DNA from: Chitinophagaceae bacterium
GTDB taxonomy: Bacteria > Bacteroidota > Bacteroidia > Chitinophagales > Chitinophagaceae
Direction: 5' to 3'
Assembly: GCA_016710745.1 (NCBI GenBank)
Contig: JADJVB010000013.1
Coordinates: 1-64,000 of the forward strand
Length of the DNA stretch: 64,000 nt
Shown here: in pieces, positions 19,421 through 28,684 of the stretch
Layout of the letters: each line of letters begins with the position of its first letter
Position numbering within the stretch: the stretch's first letter is position 1
Notes under the pieces: generated by a model
The model's database searches: none
Told to the model about the DNA's origin: nothing
What the model saw: only the letters and a program-made list of their open reading frames with translations
Made by a program: the position numbers and the translations under genes

Positions 19421-20857
19421 ATGCTTTTTAACTCCTTAGAGTTTTTACTTTTTTTTATCGTTGTTACTACCATTTTTTTTGCACTGCCCCATAAATACCG
19501 CTGGTTTCATTTGCTGGCTGCCAGTTGCTATTTTTATATGGCCTTTGTGCCCATATACATTGTCATCCTTTTTGGCACCATCATCATTGATTATTTTGCC
19601 GGCATCTGGATAGAGCGGGCAACCGGCACCCGGAGGAAATGGTTACTGATCATCAGCATTATTTCCAATATCGGCGTACTGGTGGTATTTAAATATTATA
19701 ATTTCTTTCTGGATAACCTGAATGCCGCAACCGGGCATGCCGGCAGTGATACGGTATTCCCCTACTTAAATATTTTGTTGCCCATCGGTTTATCGTTTCA
19801 CACGTTTCAGGCATTAAGTTATACCATTGAAGTTTACCGCGGAAACCACAAAGCCGAGAAGCATTTTGGTATTTATGCGCTTTATGTGATGTTTTATCCG
19901 CAACTGGTTGCCGGCCCCATTGAACGGCCGCAGAATGTATTGCATCAATTTCACGAAAAGAAGTTTTTTGATGCCAATGATTTTTTTATCGGCTTTAAAA
20001 TGATGATTTGGGGTTTTTTTAAAAAGATAGTTATTGCCGACAGACTGGCGATATTGGTTAACCAGGTATACAACCATCCCACGGAGCATAACGCCACGAT
20101 GCTTTTGATAGCAACCGTTTTTTTCGCCATTCAGATCTATTGCGATTTTTCGGGTTATTCAAGTATTGCCATTGGTGCCGCCAGGGTAATGGGGTTCAGG
20201 CTGATGACAAATTTTAATAACCCCTATCAAGCCAGGTCCATCAACGAATTCTGGAAACGCTGGCATATCTCCCTCTCTACCTGGTTCCGCGATTATTTAT
20301 ACATTTCCATGGGTGGCAACCGCGTATCGGTACCCAGGTGGTATTTCAATTTGTTTTTTGTGTTTTTGGTAAGTGGATTTTGGCATGGCGCCAACTGGAC
20401 CTTCTTAATTTGGGGCGCCCTTCACGGGCTTTACCTGGTTGCTGAGATCTTAGTGAGCAAAACCCGGGAAACCGGCGCCGGCAAAAACGGGCTTCCGAAA
20501 TATTCGGGGGTAAGGAGATTTCTGCAGGTTTGCCTTACTTTTACCCTGGTTACCTTTGCCTGGATATTTTTCAGGGCAAATTCTGTTTCAGATGCCTTGT
20601 ATATCGTAAAGAATATTGTTAAGGGGCAATGGGGTGGTCTTCAGTCGGGACAGGTATTTTCCGAATTCAGTATGGTACTGAGTTTTCTGTTGATCGTGGT
20701 TTTGTTTTTAGCCGAATGGAAATGGGTAGACCGGATCATCGCGTTGAAGCTGGATGAAAAATACAGGTTGAACCTGGCGTTTGGAATTGTACTGATCACC
20801 GGCATATTGGTATTAGGCGTTTTCAGGAAACTTTCATTTATTTATTTTCAATTTTAG
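19421..20857 (+). CDS. MBOAT-family O-acyltransferase (AlgI-like)
   Basis: A 478-residue polytopic membrane protein with about ten hydrophobic segments. It belongs to the membrane-bound O-acyltransferases that pass acetyl groups across the membrane for polysaccharide O-acetylation (AlgI, DltB). QLVAGPIERPQNVLHQF and NEFWKRWHISLSTWFRDYLY are hallmark stretches. The catalytic histidines fit His322 in GFWHGANW and His335 in WGALHGLY. The next gene, an SGNH-like protein two bases downstream, is the expected partner that receives the acyl group. The 210-base gap before it holds no recognisable gene and probably contains its promoter. Confidence 0.9.
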   Translation: MLFNSLEFLLFFIVVTTIFFALPHKYRWFHLLAASCYFYMAFVPIYIVILFGTIIIDYFAGIWIERATGTRRKWLLIISIISNIGVLVVFKYYNFFLDNLNAATGHAGSDTVFPYLNILLPIGLSFHTFQALSYTIEVYRGNHKAEKHFGIYALYVMFYPQLVAGPIERPQNVLHQFHEKKFFDANDFFIGFKMMIWGFFKKIVIADRLAILVNQVYNHPTEHNATMLLIATVFFAIQIYCDFSGYSSIAIGAARVMGFRLMTNFNNPYQARSINEFWKRWHISLSTWFRDYLYISMGGNRVSVPRWYFNLFFVFLVSGFWHGANWTFLIWGALHGLYLVAEILVSKTRETGAGKNGLPKYSGVRRFLQVCLTFTLVTFAWIFFRANSVSDALYIVKNIVKGQWGGLQSGQVFSEFSMVLSFLLIVVLFLAEWKWVDRIIALKLDEKYRLNLAFGIVLITGILVLGVFRKLSFIYFQF

Positions 20858-20859
20858 CT

Positions 20860-21807
20860 ATGCGCCTGGTTACCTACTTTATTATTGTTTTTGTTAGTTC
20901 GGCTGCATTGGTTTGGGCATTTTCCCGGGCTGCCAATAAAGGGCTAAGAAAATCGCAGATTGAGTTTTACGGTAAAATTAATGCGGCATCTGATACAGCA
21001 AAAAATACAGAGCTCCTGGTCATTGGGTCGTCGAGGGTCATGGTGAATATCGATACCCGCATCCTGGATTCTGTAACGGGATTACGTTCCTACAATTACG
21101 GTTTAAATGCGGCCAAAATAAAAACCTGTTTAAACCTGTTTAACTATGCACTTCATTTTCAGCGGCAGGCCAACGTGCTGTTACTAAACATCGACTTCAA
21201 TATGTTTGAAATTGGAGATGACCCCTATACCGATGCCTATTATTATCCTTTTGAAAAGTACTACCCGGGTTTTCTGTTGAACGACTCATCAAACAGCAGC
21301 ACCATTCACAAATTTGGGTTTTTAGATGTGGCCCTGTACGATGATTATGTAAAGTACGCGGCAATCGACGGCTGGCTGAGGCCCAACCGGAAAGTTGCCG
21401 GTGGTTTTAACGGCTATTACCCGCATGCGAATTTAAATGACCGGGTCAACCTAAACCATCAATTTACCGGTGGCGATCAGTATCAAATTAACGAATATGG
21501 GTTTAGCCTGTTATCCGATATGGCTAACAGGGCAAAAGCAAAAGGGATGAAGCAGGTATTTGTGATGGCGCCCTATTACAATGATTACACAACCCGAAAC
21601 TATTCGAAAACCTACCAGGGTTTAATAGCGAGGATCGCGCAATTTGCCGCCGAAAAAGATATCCTTTTCCTGGATTTCAGCGCGCTGAAACTGGCTGATG
21701 ATGAAACAAATTTTTACAATTATAATCACCTGAATCAAAAAGGGGCCGGCTTATATACCCATATAATTGCCGATGCCATTAAAAACTACCTGCATCCCGC
21801 TAAATGA
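20860..21807 (+). CDS. Membrane-anchored SGNH-like acyl-transfer partner of the MBOAT protein
   Basis: A 315-residue protein with an N-terminal hydrophobic segment (residues 3-20) and the rest extracytoplasmic. LLVIGSSRVMVNIDTRIL resembles SGNH block I with the nucleophile serine. YNYNHLNQKGAGLYTHII, near the C terminus, resembles block V with an N-x-x-H in place of D-x-x-H. This matches AlgX/AlgJ- and DUF1574-like proteins that pair with MBOAT transporters to O-acetylate surface polysaccharide. The start is two bases after the MBOAT stop, consistent with a dedicated pair. The substrate is inferred from the locus. Confidence 0.7.
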   Translation: MRLVTYFIIVFVSSAALVWAFSRAANKGLRKSQIEFYGKINAASDTAKNTELLVIGSSRVMVNIDTRILDSVTGLRSYNYGLNAAKIKTCLNLFNYALHFQRQANVLLLNIDFNMFEIGDDPYTDAYYYPFEKYYPGFLLNDSSNSSTIHKFGFLDVALYDDYVKYAAIDGWLRPNRKVAGGFNGYYPHANLNDRVNLNHQFTGGDQYQINEYGFSLLSDMANRAKAKGMKQVFVMAPYYNDYTTRNYSKTYQGLIARIAQFAAEKDILFLDFSALKLADDETNFYNYNHLNQKGAGLYTHIIADAIKNYLHPAK

Positions 21808-21855
21808 TAAGGAAAGCAAAAAAGGTTATTTATCTGTATATATTTACCTGAAACA

Positions 21856-22949
21856 ATGAAAATACTTCACGTACTATATTCCGGACTTGGAGGCCATGGC
21901 AATATATTTTTCGCCATGGTGGCTGCCGACGCCCAAAAAGAGTTTCAGTTTGAAGCTTTGTTTTATGGTATCGAGGAAGTACGTACCGAATTCATTGATG
22001 AATGCCGGGCAAAAAATATTCCCTGGTATTTTTCTAAAAAAAATATCAAACTCGATCTGAAATATTATATCCGCATCATGCAACTGATCCGTAAAAGCGA
22101 TCCGGATATTGTTTTTTTACATGGCAGCGCCTATATTTTACCCGCCAAAATAGCTGCCTGGTTTACAAAGAAGAAAGCCCGGATCATTGTTCGGGAAACC
22201 CAGGCCAATCATTTAAAAACAAGGGCGCAATGGCTGTCGCTAACCGGCGCCATGTTTTTTGCCGATGCCATTGTTTGCTTAACTCCCGAATTTAAATCGC
22301 AGATCAAAAAAAAACTGGGCTGGGTTTACCGCGATAAAAAGTGCAGGTGATATCCAATGGTATCAATATGGATATTTATACACCCGGCAACAGAACCGGC
22401 GCAGGCCCCCTGGTCATTGGTATGCAAAGCCGGCTGGTACGCATAAAAGATCACCTCACTTTATTGAAGGCTTTTGCAGCGTTATTGAAAGAGGAAGAGA
22501 CCCTGGGTGTTGACCTGCTTTTAAAAATTGCCGGTGATGGCGATTATAAAGAAGCGATCGTGGCCTATGCCGAAACACTGGGCATTACCGGTAAAGTGGT
22601 GTTTACGGGAATGATTCCCGAAAAGGAACTGGTAGATTTTTTACAGAGCCTGGATATTTATGTACACGCTACCCTGGGCGAAACCATGAGTACGGCCGTG
22701 ATGCAGGCAATGGCCTGCCGGTTGCCCATTGTGGCATCCAACGTGAATGGCATCAACAATATGATAACCGATAACGAAACCGGCTTATTGGTGCCCGCTC
22801 AACAGGAAGCGGAGATGGCCCATGCCATAAAAGCCTATATACAGCAGGCCGACCTGAGGAACCGGCATGCGCAAAACGCGTTCGTGTACGCCCAAAACCA
22901 TTTTTCAAATCAAAAGATGATAGAATCTTATAAAAACTTATTTTTGTGA
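21856..22949 (+). pseudogene. GT4 family glycosyltransferase, one frameshift
   Basis: The first frame (21856-22350) encodes the acceptor-binding half: MKILHVLYSGLGGHGNIFF, PDIVFLHGSAYILPAKIAAWF, ADAIVCLTPEFKSQIKKKLG. An indel in the AAAAAG run near 22340 shifts into the second frame, which starts QVISNGINMDIYTPG and continues through IGMQSRLVRIKDHLTLLKAF and ATLGETMSTAVMQAMA to the stop at 22949. Joined, the product is an ordinary GT4 of about 364 residues with complete donor and acceptor domains. Only the single indel argues against function. Confidence 0.85.
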
Positions 22950-23006
22950 CCTGTTTTAAGCAGTTACCGGCTTAAAATAAACAAACATTTATTTTAATAT
23001 TACCAG

Positions 23007-23027
23007 ATAGCGTCATGCTATTTTTTA
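23007..23027 (+). terminator. Possible rho-independent terminator
   Basis: ATAGC-GTCAT-GCTAT followed by TTTTTATTTT forms a short stem with a T-rich tail, between the GT4 stop at 22949 and the next start at 23059. The stem is only five pairs, so it would be weak. A second A/T hairpin (AAAATAAA with TTTATTTT) lies just upstream, around 22976-22997. Confidence 0.35.
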
Positions 23028-23058
23028 TTTTATACCGGTTCCGAAAATTCATTACATC

Positions 23059-23943
23059 ATGTTGAAATCGTTTTTTAAAAGGCAGGCAACCAATGTACAG
23101 CGTTTTTTGGGTACCTATGATGTAGTAAAAGTGCAGAGCATACAGCAGGAACGGGAATATGACAGGGTAAGGGAATCTGTTGCCAAACAATACCCCGGTA
23201 GCCTGGCCCTGTTTGGTCATAAAGTATATTCGCAAACAGATGAAGACGGCATCATTGAAGAGATATTTAACCGTATTCCCAATAACAAACGGTTTTTAGA
23301 GATCGGCATTCAAACCGGCATCGAGTGCAATACGCTCCACCTTTTATTGCAGGGCTGGAAAGGCACCTGGGTGGAAGGCAGTGAAAAATACTGTAAGATC
23401 ATTGCGGATACGCTGAATGGCCTGCAGTTCAAAAATAAACTGCAGGTGGTTAATTCCTTTATTGACAGGGATAATATCCTGGATATCTTTAAGCAGGCTG
23501 ATCATTTCTTCGCCAGCTCACAAACGGAACTCGATTTTTTTTCGCTCGATATCGACGGCAATGATTTCTACATCATGGAGCAATTATTGGTTAATGGGTA
23601 TACACCCAAAGTGGTTTGTGTGGAGTACAATGCCAAGTTCAGGCCACCGCTCGATATCAGGATCAAATACAATAAAACCCATGTATGGGATGGTACCGAT
23701 TACCAGGGTTGCTCACTGCAGAGTTATATCAATTTGTTTGCGGCACATCAATACAGCCTGGTTTGCTGTAATATCCCGGGCAATAACGCATTTTTTGTGC
23801 GCAACGAATATGCCACGCTGTTCACGCTGTACAACGCAACTGAATTTTATCAACCCTGCCGGTATCATTTATGCCCCATCACGCTGGCGCATAAACCTTC
23901 CTTACACTATCTGAAAGCCATGCTTGAAGAACAAACCGGTTAA
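23059..23943 (+). CDS. FkbM-like methyltransferase-fold protein
   Basis: A 294-residue soluble protein. YSQTDEDGIIEEIFNRI followed by RFLEIGIQTGIECNTLHLLLQGWKG looks like the SAM-binding start of the FkbM group. WVEGSEKYCKII supplies an acidic residue, and LDFFSLDIDGNDFYIMEQLL replaces the usual xxDIEGxE with DIDGND. It is not a close match to characterised members, so methyltransferase activity is plausible rather than shown. It sits between two GT4 genes and is probably part of the same transcript. Confidence 0.6.
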   Translation: MLKSFFKRQATNVQRFLGTYDVVKVQSIQQEREYDRVRESVAKQYPGSLALFGHKVYSQTDEDGIIEEIFNRIPNNKRFLEIGIQTGIECNTLHLLLQGWKGTWVEGSEKYCKIIADTLNGLQFKNKLQVVNSFIDRDNILDIFKQADHFFASSQTELDFFSLDIDGNDFYIMEQLLVNGYTPKVVCVEYNAKFRPPLDIRIKYNKTHVWDGTDYQGCSLQSYINLFAAHQYSLVCCNIPGNNAFFVRNEYATLFTLYNATEFYQPCRYHLCPITLAHKPSLHYLKAMLEEQTG

Positions 23944-23961
23944 AAAAGCAGGTACAGGCGC

Positions 23962-25113
23962 ATGAAAAAAAGAATACTGATAGATGCCTCAACCGTTACC
24001 TCTCAAATAGATGGGTTATCGCATTATATCATCAACTTAATTAAGTACCTGCCCGAACCCAGTTTTGCGTTTTTCGAGTATACCGTGGTGATCAATAAAG
24101 GCCTGCAACGAAACGCACTCACCGACCTGCTGACTGATTCGCGGATAGCCGTGATTGAAGCAAAGATCGCTTCCATTGGCCCAAAGCGGGATTGGGATAT
24201 GTATTGGTTTTTGCGTAAATATAAAAAACAGTTCGACCTGATCCATATCACCTCCAGCAATTACCCTTTTGCGTTGAAGAACGGGATCTGCACCGTACAC
24301 GATATTACCTTTAAAAAATATTTCGATAGTCCCCGGTTTACCTTTAACCTGGCGCCGGTTTATATGGATTGGGTAATGAAGGCAGCGCTGCGCAATACAA
24401 AAGCGATCATCACGGTTTCAAAATCTACCAAAAATGAATTGGTAAAAGCATTTAACGTAGACGAAAAAACCGCAGCAAAAATTCACCCGGTCTGGCATGG
24501 TGGTTGGGAACACCTGGTGCACGAGATCGAATCGGGTGAGGACAATTGTACCGAAGAACTGGCGGCCATTGGTCATTATTTATTGTATGTGGGTACCAAC
24601 CGGAAGCATAAAAATATTTCGAACCTGCTGCATGCCTTTAAACTGGCCATGAACAGTATACCGGCCGAAAAAAAACTGGCGATCATCGGCAGCGAAAAAT
24701 ATCTAAAACCCGCCGACCTGGCTACGATTCATGAAATTAATGCCCATGGTAAAAGGGTGATCTTTACCGGCTACCTTTCCCAGGCCTGTGTTGACAAATA
24801 TTTTGAACATGCGGATGCCTTTATTTTCCCGTCGCTGTCGGAGGGTTTTGGCCTGGGTGTTATTGAAGCTTTTTACTACCATATACCCCTGCTCTGTTCG
24901 GATATCACCTCGCTGCCCGAAATTGCCGGTGAGGCAGCTTTGTATTTTAACCCCTTTGAACCCACGGATATAGCAGCGGCGATCACAAACTTTTATACCG
25001 ACGAAAGCATCGCTCCCAAATTGATTGCTGCCGGTAAGGAAAGGCTGAAATTATTCTCCTGGAAAAAAAATGCAGCAGCAACCGTTGCTTTTTATCAGCA
25101 ATGCCTGGGCTAA
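23962..25113 (+). CDS. GT4 family glycosyltransferase
   Basis: Retaining GT-B enzyme of 383 residues, starting KKRILIDASTVTSQIDGLSHYIINL. The C-terminal domain has YLLYVGTNRKHKNISNLLHAF and PSLSEGFGLGVIEAFYY, the E-x7-E region. It resembles the mannosyltransferase-like GT4 enzymes of capsule and O-antigen loci. Its TAA (25111-25113) overlaps the stop of the convergent membrane-protein gene on the other strand, so transcripts from both sides must meet here. Confidence 0.87.
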   Translation: MKKRILIDASTVTSQIDGLSHYIINLIKYLPEPSFAFFEYTVVINKGLQRNALTDLLTDSRIAVIEAKIASIGPKRDWDMYWFLRKYKKQFDLIHITSSNYPFALKNGICTVHDITFKKYFDSPRFTFNLAPVYMDWVMKAALRNTKAIITVSKSTKNELVKAFNVDEKTAAKIHPVWHGGWEHLVHEIESGEDNCTEELAAIGHYLLYVGTNRKHKNISNLLHAFKLAMNSIPAEKKLAIIGSEKYLKPADLATIHEINAHGKRVIFTGYLSQACVDKYFEHADAFIFPSLSEGFGLGVIEAFYYHIPLLCSDITSLPEIAGEAALYFNPFEPTDIAAAITNFYTDESIAPKLIAAGKERLKLFSWKKNAAATVAFYQQCLG

Positions 25114-26453
25114 ACGCGGCGCTCCCGGGCCAAACCGGCCCTGCTTTTATATTGCGAATACAGTTCAACCAGCACAAAGTAATAGAAGGGTAACAGCATG
25201 ATCCTGTAACGGGCGATGGTACCAAAATTAAAGGTGGTAAAGCCAATGATCAGGGCAAATAATATTGAAAATACAAAAGCAAATAAGAGGAACTGGTTGC
25301 TGAATACAGCATTGATAAAACCAAAGAAGCGCAGTTTAAATAAAAGATACAACGTGGAAAACAGCAGCAGCATCGACTCCAGAGCCGAAAACAGGATCAT
25401 GATCTTTCGGCTTTCCCAGATAAATGGCCGAAACAGGCAGGTGAAAACAGCCAGCGGGCTGCGAAGAAGCAAACCCCCAACCGAAGCATCCAATTCTTCG
25501 GCATCCAGCGTTCCTTTTCCCTCATCTTCGGTTGCCTCGTAGTTTTTTTGAAAGGTATCAACCTGTACTTTGGATTCTTCGGCAATCAGCTGCAATTGTT
25601 CTTCAAAATTAGAGATATAGGCAATGGTTGTACTCGCAAAAATAAAAACCAACACCACAAAGCCCTTTATAATGATATTCTTAAATACGGCAATCATATT
25701 GAAGAAAAAGGTGGTGGCGATACTTACTGCCAAAATGATGAGTATATAACTTTTGATACTGCCTACAATAAAAACCATCAGCAGCAGCAGCAGGATGGTT
25801 TTGATGGAATAATTTTTTTTGATGAATAAGGAATAGAGGTACGATACAATAAACCCAATGGCGCCCAGGCAAACCGAATCCTTGAGCAATCCACTACCCC
25901 AAAACCAGATAGAGGGCGTGTACAAAACGGCCATGGCCAATAATTTTTGATTACGCCCTTTATTAATTTCATTAAATACCTGGAAAAGCCGCCACTGCCC
26001 TAAAAAGGAAAACAAACCAAAAAACAAGGACGTGATCAGAAATTTATTAAAGGTTAATGGCGCCACCAATACCGCCAGTTTCATCATAAAAATAGCCGTG
26101 CTGATACCGATATAACCGTTGATACCGCCCACCGGTCCGTTTTGAAAAGCATATAGTTTCTGTAACTCCTCGCCATTGGCCAGCAGCAGGTTAATATTGC
26201 CAAAATCGCTTTGTATTTGTTCAATGATAAAATTACCGCCGGCATAAAAGGTAAAGGAATCGCCATAGCCATAGTAATACTGGATCATCAGGGAGTAAAT
26301 AACGGAGCCAAACATGCGCAGGAAAAAGGCCGTGAAAAATATCTTCCGCAGCCCGCCATCGGTATAGGCCGTGGCTTTCTTTTTGATAATAACATAAAAG
26401 ATATACAGGTAAACCGGCAACAAAAGAAAATCAAAAATGGTGATGTGCTGCAT
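25110..26453 (-). CDS. Polytopic membrane protein, paralogue A; candidate O-antigen/EPS polymerase
   Basis: A 447-residue protein with about ten to twelve hydrophobic segments, encoded against the direction of all surrounding genes. Motifs shared with the protein at 37605-38936 are GDSF(T/I)-Y near residue 70, IWFWGSGLLKDSVCLGAIGF, FRPFIWESRKIMILFSALES, and near the C terminus FALIIGFTTFNFGTIARYRI with LPFYYF. A long extracytoplasmic loop around residues 275-325 (EEQLQLIAEESKVQVDTF) divides the helices. No family name can be assigned from the sequence. The topology, a large periplasmic loop and a conserved arginine in the last part, and the absence of any other Wzy in the locus make a polymerase role possible. 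Confidence 0.65.
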   Translation of the reverse strand: MQHITIFDFLLLPVYLYIFYVIIKKKATAYTDGGLRKIFFTAFFLRMFGSVIYSLMIQYYYGYGDSFTFYAGGNFIIEQIQSDFGNINLLLANGEELQKLYAFQNGPVGGINGYIGISTAIFMMKLAVLVAPLTFNKFLITSLFFGLFSFLGQWRLFQVFNEINKGRNQKLLAMAVLYTPSIWFWGSGLLKDSVCLGAIGFIVSYLYSLFIKKNYSIKTILLLLLMVFIVGSIKSYILIILAVSIATTFFFNMIAVFKNIIIKGFVVLVFIFASTTIAYISNFEEQLQLIAEESKVQVDTFQKNYEATEDEGKGTLDAEELDASVGGLLLRSPLAVFTCLFRPFIWESRKIMILFSALESMLLLFSTLYLLFKLRFFGFINAVFSNQFLLFAFVFSILFALIIGFTTFNFGTIARYRIMLLPFYYFVLVELYSQYKSRAGLARERRV

Positions 26454-26610
26454 AAGCCTGTAGCTGGTAATTGATTAATTGGGGTATTGTTGGTGATGCA
26501 ATATAGGCATTCCTTTTTTTTGGAGGGTTACTGCGCCCTGCCGGATGTGAACGGTTTTCAAAATACGGTATGGTGGCCGCTATGATTTTTATCATTATTT
26601 TTACAACCAT

Positions 26611-27570
26611 ATGGTTACCATCTTAGTTACCGGCAGTGCAGGTTTTATAGGCACCCATGTTTGCACGTTATTGCTCAGCAAAGGCTTCCGGGTAATCGGC
26701 GTGGATAATTTTGATCCGTTTTACAGCCGGGCCATTAAAGAAGCCAACCTGGCCGTAAATAAAAACCACCCGGCCTTTCATTTTTACGAACTGGATATTA
26801 CCGAAGGATTGGATGCCGTTACCGAAGAAAATATATCGGCCATTATTCACCTGGCTGCCAAAGCCGGGGTAAGGCCCTCCATTGAAGATCCGGCGGGTTA
26901 TATCAAAGCCAATATCGATGGCACCCAAAAAGTACATGAGTTTATGCTGGCCAGGGCCATCGGCAAACTCATCTTTGCTTCTTCCTCTTCGGTATATGGT
27001 AATAATAAAAAAACGCCCTTCAGCGAAGAAGATAGTGTAGATAATCCCATATCGCCCTATGCCTTCACAAAAAAAGCGGGCGAACTGATGAATTATACGT
27101 TTCACCATTTATACCATATCGATATTATTAACCTACGCTTTTTTACGGTGTATGGTCCGGGCCAGCGCCCCGATCTGGCCATTCATAAATTTGTGAAAAA
27201 AATAGCCCGTAATGAGCCCCTGGTTTTGTTCGGCGACGGACAAACGGCCCGGGATTATACTTATGTTGATGATACAGTGTCGGGGATTTACAGTGCCCTG
27301 GAATATTGCCTGAATAATACCGGGCTGTATACCACGGTTAACCTGGGTAACAGCAGCCCGGTTACCCTGCACGAGCTGGTTGATGTTATTTATACGGCCA
27401 TGGGTAAAGAGCAACAGACCATTCATGAACCCATGCAGCCCGGCGATGTAGATATTACCTTTGCTGATATAAGCAAGGCGGAGCAACTGTTTAATTATAA
27501 GCCCGCAACCAGGCTGGCCGAAGGCATTGAAAAATTTATCTGTTGGTTTAATACGGTTAATTCAATATAA
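26611..27570 (+). CDS. NAD-dependent sugar-nucleotide epimerase (UDP-glucuronate/GlcNAc 4-epimerase-like)
   Basis: Extended short-chain dehydrogenase of 319 residues. The NAD-binding GSAGFIGTH loop lies at residues 7-15, an acidic ribose-binding VDNFDPFY follows, then SSSSVYG and YAFTKKAGELM (catalytic Tyr-x3-Lys), and RFFTVYGPGQRPDLAIHKF, typical of UDP-hexuronate and UDP-HexNAc 4-epimerases. DVDITFADISKAEQLFNYKP near the C terminus also fits. Divergent from the membrane protein upstream; the 157-base gap should hold both promoters. Likely product: a UDP-galacturonate- or UDP-GalNAc-type donor for the repeat unit. Confidence 0.87.
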   Translation: MVTILVTGSAGFIGTHVCTLLLSKGFRVIGVDNFDPFYSRAIKEANLAVNKNHPAFHFYELDITEGLDAVTEENISAIIHLAAKAGVRPSIEDPAGYIKANIDGTQKVHEFMLARAIGKLIFASSSSVYGNNKKTPFSEEDSVDNPISPYAFTKKAGELMNYTFHHLYHIDIINLRFFTVYGPGQRPDLAIHKFVKKIARNEPLVLFGDGQTARDYTYVDDTVSGIYSALEYCLNNTGLYTTVNLGNSSPVTLHELVDVIYTAMGKEQQTIHEPMQPGDVDITFADISKAEQLFNYKPATRLAEGIEKFICWFNTVNSI

Positions 27571-27667
27571 AAGGCAATAGATAGTAATCATTATTCGTTT
27601 GAACGTAAATTTTAGCTTGAAAAAGCCGCGTTGTAACCCCGAAAAGAAATTTAATATTTAAACTTAC

Positions 27668-28642
27668 ATGAATCAAAATATTCGTTTGCAAAACCCCTTT
27701 ACGAAATCCCCTTTACAGGAACAGGCCGACGGTTTATACGAAAACGAAAAAATGGCCTTCCCGTTAAAAAATGGGGCTTACCGCCTGGTGGAAGATGATA
27801 ATTATACCGATAATTTTGGTTACCAATGGAATAAGTTTGCGGCCACACAAATAGACCGGGATCAAAAAAACATGCAACAAAGCCATAACCGCTTTTTTGC
27901 CGAAACCGGTTGGGATACCGAAAACCTGCAGGATAAAAATGTATTGGAGGTTGGCAGTGGTGCCGGCCGTTTTACACAGATCGTGCTTGATCACACTAAA
28001 GCCAATTTATACAGCGTTGATTACAGCAATGCGGTGGAAGCCAATTTTAAAAACAACGGACACCACAAAAACCGGCTTGAACTATACCAGGCCAGTGTGT
28101 ACGAAATGCCCTTTGCACCGGCACAGTTTGATAAAGTATTTTGCTTTGGCGTAATTCAACATACTCCCGATGTTCAAAAAACGGTTCAGTCGCTCATCAG
28201 TATGGCCCGGCCGGGCGGTGAAGTGGTGGTTGATTTTTATTGCATCAACGGCTGGTGGACAAAAGTGCAGGCTAAATATATCTTCCGGCCCATCACCAAA
28301 AAATGGAGCAACGAAAAGCTGTTGAAAAAAGTGGAGAAGCATATTGACTGGATGATCGCTGCCACTACCTTTTTTAATAAGATCGGTATCGGCAGGTTTG
28401 TCAACCGCTTTATTCCCATCTGCGACATAAAAGGTACACTACCACCAGGCCTTTCGAAACAGGCCTTGCGGGAATGGTGTGTGCTGGATACCTTCGATAT
28501 GTTTAGTCCGGAGTACGACCAGCCCCAAAAAATAAGCACGGTAAAAAAATGGTTCGAAGAAAATGGGATGGACAAGGTATGGGGCGGTACTATCCGCTTC
28601 GATAACTGTATTGCCTATGTGGTTAAGGGGATAAAAAAATAA
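27668..28642 (+). CDS. SAM-dependent methyltransferase
   Basis: A 324-residue protein. The first about 50 residues (NPFTKSPLQEQADGLYENEKMAFPLKNGAYRLVE) look like a short Trm112-like lead domain without its cysteines. The Methyltransf_11 domain follows, with VLEVGSGAGRFTQIVLDH, LYSVDYSNAVEANF and FDKVFCFGVIQHTPD. The C-terminal about 130 residues carry a helical part seen in sugar-modifying methyltransferases. It is next to GT4 and AsnB genes on the same strand. Substrate unknown. Confidence 0.8.
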   Translation: MNQNIRLQNPFTKSPLQEQADGLYENEKMAFPLKNGAYRLVEDDNYTDNFGYQWNKFAATQIDRDQKNMQQSHNRFFAETGWDTENLQDKNVLEVGSGAGRFTQIVLDHTKANLYSVDYSNAVEANFKNNGHHKNRLELYQASVYEMPFAPAQFDKVFCFGVIQHTPDVQKTVQSLISMARPGGEVVVDFYCINGWWTKVQAKYIFRPITKKWSNEKLLKKVEKHIDWMIAATTFFNKIGIGRFVNRFIPICDIKGTLPPGLSKQALREWCVLDTFDMFSPEYDQPQKISTVKKWFEENGMDKVWGGTIRFDNCIAYVVKGIKK

Positions 28643-28684
28643 AAAACAGTTTTACCGGCTCCCGCACAGGAAACTGCTTCGATT

